Assembly: GCA_947481115.1 (NCBI GenBank)
Contig: CANKEI010000018.1
Span: forward strand, 1-18,607
DNA from: a bacterium
GTDB taxonomy: Bacteria; Babelota; Babeliae; Babelales; JABDEC01
Reading direction: 5' to 3'
DNA: 18,607 nucleotides
Shown: positions 1-6,115 of the stretch, in pieces
Layout of the letters: each line of letters opens with the position of its first letter
Position numbering within the stretch: the first letter of the stretch is position 1
Notes under the pieces: model-generated
Databases searched by the model: none
The model's input: the letters and a program-made list of their open reading frames with translations, nothing else
What the model was told of the DNA's origin: nothing
Position numbers and translations under genes: made by a program

Positions 1-1
1 A

Positions 2-238
2 TTAAAAAAAATGCTACCATTGATTGAGAAAGCTGCTGATCCAGAATTAGCAATAGACTTCTTCCGTAATTCACAGTTTCTACTCGCAACATCCCCCCCT
101 CGACTGACGCTCGGGGTGAGCGGGGTTCGGGGCGACCGTGTCCGGCATAGCCTCTGGCGACGCCTGGAGCGGGAAAAAATTTTATTTCAAGATAGTTACG
201 GAAGAGCTCTAATGTGTCAAAAGTATCCAAAAAATTGA
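2..238 (+). pseudogene. Remnant of an unidentified gene interrupted by a GC-rich repeat
   Basis: An open frame runs in from the left edge of the window, with its first in-window ATG at 11, and stops at 236-238. I do not recognise the product. The first 27 residues after that ATG and the last 18 have ordinary AT-rich codon use. The middle, about residues 28-57, is encoded by a strongly GC-rich segment that looks like an inserted repeat element. Just before the stop, a second frame opens (213-287) and encodes a plausible continuation ending FVEKCDPEYLE. This fits an old gene 3' end that took an insertion and then a frameshift. It could be the C-terminal part of a regulator or Fic-type protein, but there is no motif to prove it. 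The neighbouring reverse-strand Fic gene is also broken, so the area appears to be decaying. Confidence 0.35.
93..175. repeat. GC-rich palindromic repeat element inserted in an AT-rich ORF
   Basis: Roughly 80 bases at about 70% GC sit inside sequence of about 30-35% GC. The element starts with seven C residues and contains nested dyads: CCCC-CGA against TCGGGG near its left part, and TCC-GGC against GCC-TGGA at its right part. It carries no stop codon in the frame of the surrounding ORF and is read as an Arg/Gly/Val-rich peptide. This recalls the Rickettsia palindromic elements (RPE) and similar 'CTCGACTACGCTCGGGG'-type dispersed repeats that can insert into genes without breaking them. Only one full copy is visible here, so its repeat status is inferred from structure and composition. 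Confidence 0.45.
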
Positions 239-359
239 GCAGAGGGGTCTATTTGTAGAAAAATGTGATCCTGAATATCTTGAATAATAAAAGCAATCAT
301 GATTTTTTGGGTGGTCTGTTTTGAGGATAGAACCATAAAAATTGAAGCTATGCCATTTT
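239..359. other. Non-coding gap between remnant and Fic pseudogene
   Basis: These 121 bases lie between the left-edge gene remnant and the 3' end of the reverse-strand Fic gene. The first part (to 287) carries the out-of-frame continuation described for the remnant. I see no clear terminator, promoter or repeat in the rest. Confidence 0.4.
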
Positions 360-1463
360 TTACTCAAGCAATTTACGATACAGTGCAGTTAATTTATAAT
401 TCTGCTGTTTTTTATCAGGCTTAATTATCGTTTCCAGTTCCAAAAATCCAGTAGCTACTAACTGTTTACAAAACTGTTTAGTAGTATCAGGTTGACAACC
501 GATACACTGACCAATTTGCTCAAGTGCGACAACTTCTGTGTCTTTAAACAAGCTTAGCATCAAGCGTTTTTGTGGATCTAGTGAGCGTAGTAAATCTGCA
601 TGATCAGTTGCGCCAAGCTCTTTAGCAGTTTGCATTTGTTGCATGACTTTTTCGAAAGCTTCGGCCATGCCACCAATAAAATATTCGATCCAATCTGTGA
701 TATCTGTTTCTGCGCGGCCAAAATAATAATTATGTGATGGGCCAACGCTGATCGCAGCATAATAAGCTGGTAAATTGCGCGCATAATACTCTTCTAAAGA
801 ATATAGACCCTTTAGATCATAGCCACCTGAATGCAAAATTAAAGTCGTTAATAATCAGGCCGTACGACCATTGCCGTCATAATATGGATGAATAGTGGTA
901 AACTGATAATGTGCAATTGCGGCTTGAATAGGGCATGTTACAGTGGCACTAGCTTGCCATAGCCATAATAATAAATTTTGCATTAATTCTGGCACATCAG
1001 CAGCTGTTGGCGGCATATATACAATGGCCTTAGTGCGTCCATCGCGAATGACATTTTGCCCATCACGATAAGGCGTTGGTTTTACTGTCAATTTGCCATT
1101 GCTCATAATTAGCGCATGAATAATTTGAATTAGCTCTGCCGTAATTAAGGTCTGAGATTGACCCCAGATCTCAACTTGTTTTAAGGCAACGTAATAACCC
1201 ATAATCTCTTTTTCATCACGTTCGCGCCCTGGAAAATGTCCGTCATGTTTTAAGACGTGTTCGATTTCTGCTGGTTCTAAGCGGTTACCTTCGATCATAG
1301 TGGAGTAGTGCGTGGTGTATAAGCGTGCGGTTTCCTTAAGTGAGGCTAGGACGATTGGAGTAAGCGGTAAATTTTGGATAGCTTGCTTTAGGTGTTCTAT
1401 TTTAGCTAAATTGTCTGCAATAGCTGGAGTGATCTGGTAAATAGGTTCAAATAATGTCGACAT
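360..1463 (-). pseudogene. Fic-domain protein interrupted by an in-frame TGA inside the catalytic motif
   Basis: Read through, this is one 367-residue frame with a typical Fic architecture. A Fic_N-type N-terminus (about 1-50) is followed by STMIEG (54-59), which fits the inhibitory-helix pattern [ST]xxxE[GN]. The Fic core then reaches HPYYDGNGRTA (192-202), and the C-terminal third resembles a winged helix. Fic enzymes transfer AMP or another phosphate-containing group to protein hydroxyls, and their motif is HPFx[D/E]GNGRxxR. Here the codon for the final Arg is TGA (855-857) where CGA would be expected, and the frame continues immediately with LLTTLILHSGGY. All other catalytic residues are intact. 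A single C-to-T change is the simplest reading, giving a 202-residue truncated and probably inactive product, with 360-836 left as the orphan 3' half. Alternatives are a sequencing error or stop-codon readthrough. The start ATG (1463) faces the toxin gene divergently. Confidence 0.85.
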
Positions 1464-1545
1464 TTTTTTAAACTCGTTTTTTATTTTAAAAGTTTTATAT
1501 TTTTAGATTACCAGAATTTTGGTAAAGATATTATCTTTAGTTAAT

Positions 1546-1573
1546 TTGACAACCTAAACTAAAAATGTAAGTT
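1546..1573 (+). promoter_or_regulatory. Possible promoter for the toxin gene
   Basis: A perfect TTGACA (1546-1551) is followed 16 bases later by TAAGTT (1568-1573), a weak -10 match that keeps the first, second and last bases. It lies in the 148-base gap between the divergent Fic and toxin genes, about 40 bases before the toxin start. The -35 is convincing and the -10 is not. Confidence 0.3.
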
Positions 1574-1611
1574 TTAGTATCGCATTTTTGAATTAAATAA
1601 TTGGTTAAAAC

Positions 1612-3480
1612 TTGCGAGTAGTAGTGAAGCAACCTAACAAGCTGGTAATTACAGTTTCGAATTCTTTTATTCTTTTTACTTTTTTAGTATTTGCTTGTTT
1701 GACTCTAAACAACAATTCTGGAATGCCCCATTTTGGACCACAACAAAATAATTCTGCTAAAGTTTATCGGCCAGATAGTTTCAATAGAATTTACGATAAC
1801 CGCAATCGTCTTGAACAACTACGAACTGCTGAAGAATTAGCAAAATTAATAGTTATTCAAAAACAATTAAATCCAGATTTACCAGCTGATAATAAGAATA
1901 CTAGTACCAATAGTACTAATAATAGCAGCTCTAATTCTGAAAATATTCCCAGCGATTCGAAAGATTATAATCCATTTACGCATGGTGATTTAAACGAAAA
2001 ATTTTATGATTTGCACGCTTATTTAAGTTCTAAGTATCGCATTAAACAAGAACAGAAATACCCATATTTAATCTCCAGAAGACATAAATTAGAGCATGCC
2101 CAGCATCTGGCGCGTGAAATTACGGCTGCTAAAAATTTAAGATTATCATCGGCAGCTACTAAATTAATTTACAATTATAATAAGCAGCTAAATTTAGCTG
2201 TAGCTCTACCTGCTTCAATGGACAATCAGATTTCAGGTGACCTTGAGTTCGAAAGCTTAGCGGATTTACCGCCCTGCGACTTACAAATTCCACCAGATTT
2301 TTTTCGAGCTAAATTTAATCAGCGAGATCAGCAGTTATTGCATGCGCGACATTTTGAAATTATTAATACTATTGCGGACCATAAAATTTTTGCACCGCAC
2401 GTTATTGGGCTGCAGGATTTTTCTAATACGGTACTAGAGACTATTGTCATTGCTCACAAAGCTAACAGGGTAAATAAAATAGAAATTGCCACTGCTTTTA
2501 CCGATTTAGCGCATGATTTTACCGCTTTAGGTCGAGGCTTAATTAAGGGCGGCTATAATTTTGTAGGCAATATTGTCCAGGCTGGTAGCAATTTAATCTT
2601 GCACCCAATTAATACGACCAGAATTATGGGGGTTAATTTATGGCAACTCGCTAAAAATTTGACTGTGAGCTTAGGTCAAGCTGTGGTGACATTGGCTAGT
2701 TATGATCCAGATGCAGATATTTTTAGCGAGGGGATGGAGATCGAATCTGAACGTAGCCAAGCTCAGTATCATAAATTTATTAAGTATCTAGAAGTTACAC
2801 CTAGAGCGGAAAAATTTGAAAAGATTGGCCAAGTAATTGGCGATCAGTTATTTTCGATTGCCACAACTTTGATAGCTGGTAAAACAGTTGCGTTAATTAG
2901 CGATGCTGCACTAGTAGCTAAATTACAGCAAGCGATTATAGCTAAAAAGAAAGCTAATAAAACTAAGTCTGGTAACATCAGCTGGCTGAATAAATTTGGT
3001 GTAGCTGGGCAAGATGTTGCCAAAGCACTAGGCTTAATAGCGGCTGAAGAATACGAATTAGCAGAGCTTAATGGCTTAGTTATTAATTTTAAAAATAGCC
3101 CAGCGAGTAGCCAAACTTTATTCAATCAAGCAGGAGATTATTTTAAGCATAATAAGTCTGGTAAGAAAACTAAGTACAAGTCAGCGATAAAAAATGCAAA
3201 TGGCGCGCCACAAAAGGTGCGTATTGTTAATACTGTGCAGAGACAAGAATTTTTTAAAAAACCTAATATTAAAAAAAATTATCGACCAATTGGTAATGAT
3301 GGAGTTTGGCAAAAAAAGCCTGGTGTAAGCGGTCTAAAAAATGCGGAATATTTACAATGGGATCACAAGCATAATGAAGTAGAAGCGTATAATAAGAAAA
3401 AAATACACTTGGGTGCATTAGATCCACAAACTGATGAATATTATAAGCCTGCCGTAATAGGCCGAGTACTTAATATTTGA
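1612..3480 (+). CDS. Secreted polymorphic toxin with a C-terminal colicin E3-type rRNase domain
   Basis: The protein has 622 residues from a TTG start; a stop lies just upstream, GTG at 1624 is the alternative, and no clear ribosome-binding site is visible. The N-terminus has a basic stretch and then a hydrophobic segment (about 11-31) ending VFAC, so it is a signal peptide, membrane anchor or possible lipobox. An Asn/Ser-rich linker covers about 93-115. A long helical middle (about 270-430), with alternating charged and Ala/Gly/Leu-rich segments, resembles the pre-toxin regions of secreted polymorphic toxins. The C-terminus matches the cytotoxic domain of colicin E3/cloacin DF13, which cuts 16S rRNA in the decoding centre. 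The pattern WDxxHxExE supplies D584, H587, E589 and E591, HLGxLDPxT follows at 599-607, and R618 lies five positions from the end. These align with colicin E3 D510, H513, E515, E517 and R545. No colicin receptor domain is recognisable. The likely immunity gene follows after 13 bases. Confidence 0.85.
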   Translation: MRVVVKQPNKLVITVSNSFILFTFLVFACLTLNNNSGMPHFGPQQNNSAKVYRPDSFNRIYDNRNRLEQLRTAEELAKLIVIQKQLNPDLPADNKNTSTNSTNNSSSNSENIPSDSKDYNPFTHGDLNEKFYDLHAYLSSKYRIKQEQKYPYLISRRHKLEHAQHLAREITAAKNLRLSSAATKLIYNYNKQLNLAVALPASMDNQISGDLEFESLADLPPCDLQIPPDFFRAKFNQRDQQLLHARHFEIINTIADHKIFAPHVIGLQDFSNTVLETIVIAHKANRVNKIEIATAFTDLAHDFTALGRGLIKGGYNFVGNIVQAGSNLILHPINTTRIMGVNLWQLAKNLTVSLGQAVVTLASYDPDADIFSEGMEIESERSQAQYHKFIKYLEVTPRAEKFEKIGQVIGDQLFSIATTLIAGKTVALISDAALVAKLQQAIIAKKKANKTKSGNISWLNKFGVAGQDVAKALGLIAAEEYELAELNGLVINFKNSPASSQTLFNQAGDYFKHNKSGKKTKYKSAIKNANGAPQKVRIVNTVQRQEFFKKPNIKKNYRPIGNDGVWQKKPGVSGLKNAEYLQWDHKHNEVEAYNKKKIHLGALDPQTDEYYKPAVIGRVLNI

Positions 3481-3493
3481 AAGTAAAAAATAG

Positions 3494-3934
3494 ATGAATA
3501 CTTACGATATTATACATGAAGTTTATAATGGTAAATTAAGTGATCAGCAAGCAGCTGAATTTTTTGATCAAGCGTATGAAGATTTTAATTCTGGCAAGCT
3601 GCTAATGAATCCACATGAATATTTATGCATGACCTATCAAGAATTAACAGCATTATTAATGCATGGTTTATATTTTACAGATATAGCTAAGTTTAGATAC
3701 GAGGGTTGGCCTAATAAGTGCATGCTATGTAGTAAAAATATTATTTTTGGGGCAAGAGGCACAGGTTTTTGGACATATCGCTCTCAATTAATTCGTGGAA
3801 AAATTATAAAAAACGCCTTAGTTTGTTTAAAATGTGCTGATGTGTTAGCGGTTATATCTATGAAGAAAAAAGTTGTGGCATTTAAAAAAATACATAAAAA
3901 ACGAAAAAAAAGACGCCGTTTTGTTAGTAAATAG
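3494..3934 (+). CDS. Putative immunity protein of the E3-type toxin (zinc-ribbon, basic tail)
   Basis: This 146-residue protein starts 13 bases after the toxin stop and is almost certainly co-transcribed with it. It is not similar to Im3/Im6, the 84-residue colicin E3-class immunity proteins. The N-terminal half (1-75) is acidic and helical. Residues about 49-75 include a segment ending KFRYEGWPNKC that resembles immunity-like proteins I associate with polymorphic-toxin loci, though only from memory. Two CxxC pairs, in NKCMLCSK and LVCLKCAD, lie about 37 residues apart and could bind one zinc ion. The last 24 residues are extremely basic, mostly Lys and Arg. Immunity is inferred from position. 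A basic tail is odd for a partner of a basic nuclease and hints at RNA or ribosome contact. No signal peptide is seen, as expected of a cytoplasmic immunity protein. Confidence 0.6.
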   Translation: MNTYDIIHEVYNGKLSDQQAAEFFDQAYEDFNSGKLLMNPHEYLCMTYQELTALLMHGLYFTDIAKFRYEGWPNKCMLCSKNIIFGARGTGFWTYRSQLIRGKIIKNALVCLKCADVLAVISMKKKVVAFKKIHKKRKKRRRFVSK

Positions 3935-3957
3935 CTTAATATTTAAGCTATTTATCT
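3929..3957 (+). terminator. Hairpin terminator of the toxin-immunity unit
   Basis: AAATAGCTTAA (3929-3939) is a perfect 11-bp inverted repeat of TTAAGCTATTT (3943-3953) with a 3-base loop. The immunity stop codon (TAG, 3932-3934) lies inside the left arm. The T run that follows is short and broken, so termination may be partial or factor-assisted. Confidence 0.55.
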
Positions 3958-4022
3958 TGGGTTGCGTAAAAATCCCAATATTTCAAAAAATTTATTTGAC
4001 TAATCTGATCTTGCAACCTTTT

Positions 4023-4357
4023 TGTACACAAAATGAATTCAAAAATTTATAATTGCCTCTATGGCCGGCTGGGCCAGCTTCATTCTACTCTGGCCACTAA
4101 TTAAATATCGTTGCTCAAATTGCAATGGTGATACTTATTTTAAGGTTGAATGCGTCCTCTCGCGATTATAGAATACCTCGATATATTCAAAGATACTGGC
4201 GGTAGCCTCAGCGCCCCCCCTCTAATCCCTTGTTGCCTTCTTTATAAAGCTTAACGGCATTGATCTTGAATTCTTTATCATATGTTCTTGACGGTATTTT
4301 CATATTATTTAATCCTTCGTATGATTTACTAGTCTATACGAATTCTTTTTGTGTACT
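4023..4357 (-). mobile_element. Internally deleted IS3-family element (335 bp)
   Basis: The ends are 18-bp imperfect inverted repeats, TGTACACAAAATGAATTC (4023-4040) and the complement of AGTACACAAAAAGAATTC (4340-4357), matching at 16 of 18 positions. On the reverse strand, 4303-4208 encodes the start of an OrfA-type transposase, MKIPSRTYDKEFKINAVKLY and onward, which stops at codon 32. It is joined directly to the end of an OrfB (DDE) transposase, whose ASIFEYIEVFYNRERTHSTL segment is the classic IS3 OrfB C-terminus. That part also carries a TAA at 4135-4137. Most of both genes is missing and the junction holds a run of seven C residues (4214-4220). The element cannot encode transposase but retains both ends. 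No clear flanking target duplication is visible. Confidence 0.8.
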
Positions 4358-4434
4358 AAATGGTATCAGGATCACTCTTTACCAAAATTATTCAAATGTA
4401 TATGACATTCAGTTGCCATATTGCTATGCTCTAG

Positions 4435-4465
4435 CCTAAATTTAGCTCTAAATATTTAGGTGGGC
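4435..4465 (+). promoter_or_regulatory. Ribosome-binding site with overlapping small hairpin
   Basis: AGGTGG (4458-4463) lies seven bases before the ATG at 4471 and is a strong Shine-Dalgarno sequence. CCTAAAT (4435-4441) is exactly complementary to ATTTAGG (4454-4460), so a 7-bp hairpin could hide the first bases of the site. The stem is AT-rich and weak, and regulation is only a possibility. Confidence 0.35.
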
Positions 4466-4470
4466 GATAT

Positions 4471-5019
4471 ATGAAGCCAAGAATCTTATTTTTGATTTTA
4501 ATTTTACTATCTATTTCAAAAAGCTTTGGCAGATGCAATTTTTGCGTCTCACCGCGAGATACGCGAATTTACTACTATTTTAAACAGTTCGATTATTTTA
4601 ATTATCAGCTCAATCGCTTAGAAACACGGCTGGATCGTACGCGAGCATATCTCGCAAAACAGCTTAAATTTAAAACTGATTTACTAGATTATAAACAAGT
4701 GCAGTTGGAACAAGGTAATTATGTGCAAGCTGATTTAGCCCAATATCGTTTAAGAGTTTGGTGCGAAGAATGTCATTGTGAAGTGCATAAGCTCATGCGT
4801 AAAGTTAGGCGAGTGCAAGATCAAATCAGCTATGAATGGGATAAGCGTTTGCAGCTAGATCAAAAATTGGCTTGGATTGATCATGTATTGATTCATGATA
4901 GTTGCCCAGATGCCGTACAATTACGCGAATTTGCTGATCGCTTAAAACTTAAATTTGATCAGTTAGAGGTTGTTTATCAAGATTTAAAAGTATATTCGCA
5001 AAACAGTTGTCAGCCATAA
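4471..5019 (+). CDS. Secreted Cys-rich coiled-coil protein of unknown function
   Basis: The 182-residue protein starts with a textbook signal peptide: basic MKPR, a hydrophobic core (5-15), and a likely cleavage after SFG at residue 20. The mature part is almost entirely helical and charged, with heptad-like spacing of Leu and Tyr and many Arg/Lys/Glu residues, so it is probably a coiled coil. Seven cysteines remain after the signal: C22 and C25, three in WCEECHC near residue 108, and one each in HDSCPD and the C-terminal NSC. In the periplasm or outside the cell these could form disulfides or bind metal. I recognise no family. It stands alone between the deleted IS3 element and a strong bidirectional terminator, with a good ribosome-binding site. 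Confidence 0.75.
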   Translation: MKPRILFLILILLSISKSFGRCNFCVSPRDTRIYYYFKQFDYFNYQLNRLETRLDRTRAYLAKQLKFKTDLLDYKQVQLEQGNYVQADLAQYRLRVWCEECHCEVHKLMRKVRRVQDQISYEWDKRLQLDQKLAWIDHVLIHDSCPDAVQLREFADRLKLKFDQLEVVYQDLKVYSQNSCQP

Positions 5020-5033
5020 ATTTTATTTAATTT

Positions 5034-5075
5034 AAAAACCCCAGGAGTTTTATGTCCCGGGGTTTTATTTTTTAT
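5034..5075. terminator. Bidirectional terminator between convergent genes
   Basis: AAAACCCC (5035-5042) pairs with GGGGTTTT (5059-5066), with further GG/CC pairing inside, and T-rich sequence follows on the forward side. A-rich sequence on the left gives a U tract when read in reverse. It therefore serves both the secreted Cys-rich gene (forward) and rpsR (reverse). Confidence 0.85.
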
Positions 5076-5090
5076 TTACTATTTAAAAAA

Positions 5091-5378
5091 TTAAGATTGC
5101 TCAGCTGTATATGGTAATAAAGCCATAGTACGAGCCTTCTTAATTTCATGTGCCATTAAGCGTTGATATTTAGAGCTGTTACCAGAAATTCTAGCTGGTA
5201 AGATTTTGCCACGTTCAGTTAAGAAGCTCTTTAAGAAATCAGCATTCTTATAGTCGATAGCGAATACCAGTTCTGGGTTGTTTGCAAAGCGACAGTGTCT
5301 TTTAACAGGCACTAAGCTACGTTTAGATTTTTTACGTAAAATACGTGAACTAAGTTTTAATTCTACTTTTTTAGCCAT
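5091..5378 (-). CDS. rpsR: Small ribosomal subunit protein bS18
   Basis: This 95-residue basic protein carries the S18 core: a Lys/Arg-rich N-terminus, CRFANNPE (about 29-36), IDYKNADFLKSFLTERGKILPARISG, and the YQRLMAHEIKKARTMALLPY block near the C-terminus. S18 binds 16S rRNA in the platform of the 30S subunit as a heterodimer with S6. It begins 15 bases after the rpsF stop, with a GGACGAG ribosome-binding site in between, so the two genes form an operon. In many bacteria rplI follows, and ssb can lie between the two genes; neither is here. The transcript ends directly after rpsR at the bidirectional terminator. Confidence 0.97.
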   Translation of the reverse strand: MAKKVELKLSSRILRKKSKRSLVPVKRHCRFANNPELVFAIDYKNADFLKSFLTERGKILPARISGNSSKYQRLMAHEIKKARTMALLPYTAEQS

Positions 5379-5393
5379 GATTATCTCGTCCTA

Positions 5394-5888
5394 TTACTCT
5401 AAGTCTGCATCAAGATCAATATCTAACTCTGGTGCTTCTTCAGCAGCTAAAGACGATGTATTCGCTCTAGCTTCATGGCGTTCTTCTTTTAAAAGACCAT
5501 CCATTTTGTTCTCTTTTAAGAACTCATCCACATTGCGTGGGCGTTCATCAAGTGGCGCTGGACGACGGTAATCAACCGGAGTTTTTGGATCTAGCACTGA
5601 AGTTAATGAGCGCATAACCAAATTTTCTAACTTAATGGTCAATAATTTATTGATTTCATCAAGCATGTTGTGTTTGCCAGTTTCAGTGGCGTCGAAACGT
5701 GCTAAGAAGTAGATGCCATAGCGTTGTCTGTTGACAGCATAGGCTAGGCGATATTTACCCCAACGATCAAAGGAAGTTAACTTGCCTTTGTTTTGTTCGA
5801 CGATTTTATTGAATTGCGATTCTAAAGCACTGCATTCATCATCAGTGGCTTCTGGAATGGCTAGTACTAAGGTTTCATATCTTAGCAT
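5394..5888 (-). CDS. rpsF: Small ribosomal subunit protein bS6 with a long acidic tail
   Basis: The S6 fold is clear: MLRYETLVLAIPEATDDE at the start, WGKYRLAYAVNRQRYGIYFLARF in the middle, and a helix with LENLVMRSLTSV. The ATG at 5888 is chosen because ACGGAG lies just upstream and homologues start at MxxYE; the frame stays open upstream to 5960 without a likely initiation site. The product is 164 residues, longer than the usual 95-135. Residues from about 100 on form a disordered, charged extension ending in an acidic LDIDLDADLE. E. coli S6 also ends in an acidic tail, which is modified by RimK, but this one is longer. S6 pairs with S18, encoded next, on the 30S platform. The leader contains two hairpins. 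Confidence 0.95.
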   Translation of the reverse strand: MLRYETLVLAIPEATDDECSALESQFNKIVEQNKGKLTSFDRWGKYRLAYAVNRQRYGIYFLARFDATETGKHNMLDEINKLLTIKLENLVMRSLTSVLDPKTPVDYRRPAPLDERPRNVDEFLKENKMDGLLKEERHEARANTSSLAAEEAPELDIDLDADLE

Positions 5889-5913
5889 TGAGACTCCGTA
5901 AACTAAGAGGAAA

Positions 5914-5960
5914 CGCCCAAAATTGCTTAAATTTTGGTGCGCTATGGGCCCTATGCCCAT
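5914..5960 (-). promoter_or_regulatory. Structured rpsF leader with two hairpins, possible autoregulatory site
   Basis: On the reverse strand the leader first forms ATGGGC/GCCCAT (5955-5960 with 5944-5949, loop of 5). It then forms a longer hairpin in which CGC plus CCAAAAT pairs with ATTTTGG plus GCG, with one bulged A at 5938 and a 7-base loop (5914-5941). The second hairpin ends 25 bases before the start codon. rpsF leaders in many bacteria bind the S6:S18 complex for feedback control. I cannot confirm the CCG-bulge signature of that motif here, so the role is inferred from position. Confidence 0.45.
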
Positions 5961-5985
5961 TTAGTTGAACTTAAATAACCCCTTA

Positions 5986-6014
5986 AAAGTAGCATAAAAA
6001 GGGACTAATGTTAA
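5986..6014 (-). promoter_or_regulatory. Promoter of the rpsF-rpsR operon
   Basis: On the reverse strand, TTAACA (6014-6009) is followed after exactly 17 bases by TACTTT (5991-5986), with TGC directly before it, an extended -10 (TGn). Transcription would start near 5980 and include both leader hairpins. Confidence 0.6.
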
Positions 6015-6023
6015 GTTTTAATT

Positions 6024-6053
6024 AAGTAAAAGGGCCACTGGATAGTGACCCCT
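6024..6053 (-). terminator. Terminator of the S24-like regulator gene
   Basis: On the reverse strand, GGGTCACT (6051-6044) pairs with AGTGGCCC (6039-6032) across a 4-base loop, with one G-U pair. TTTTACTT follows. It lies about 65 bases after the regulator stop and just upstream of the rpsF promoter. Confidence 0.75.
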
Positions 6054-6115
6054 AAAAATTTAAAGTTTTGTCTATTATTTTGAATATTGTATTGATAGAT
6101 AAAATAAATAGATAG

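Noticed and set aside
360..836. Separate 158-residue gene starting MHSGGYD
   Set aside because: It is in the same frame as the Fic gene and continues it directly after the TGA at 855-857; no ribosome-binding site supports an independent start.
855..857. TGA reassigned to a sense codon
   Set aside because: Other genes in the window use TGG for Trp and TGA as a normal stop (toxin, mutL), so a recoded genetic code is not supported.
2844..3125. Reverse-strand ORF inside the toxin gene
   Set aside because: It is a mirror of helical coding sequence on the other strand, without a start signal.
3957..4018. GGTTGC and GCAACC inverted repeat flanking the IS remnant
   Set aside because: The repeats are six bases only, about 50 bases apart, and not at the element ends; probably chance.
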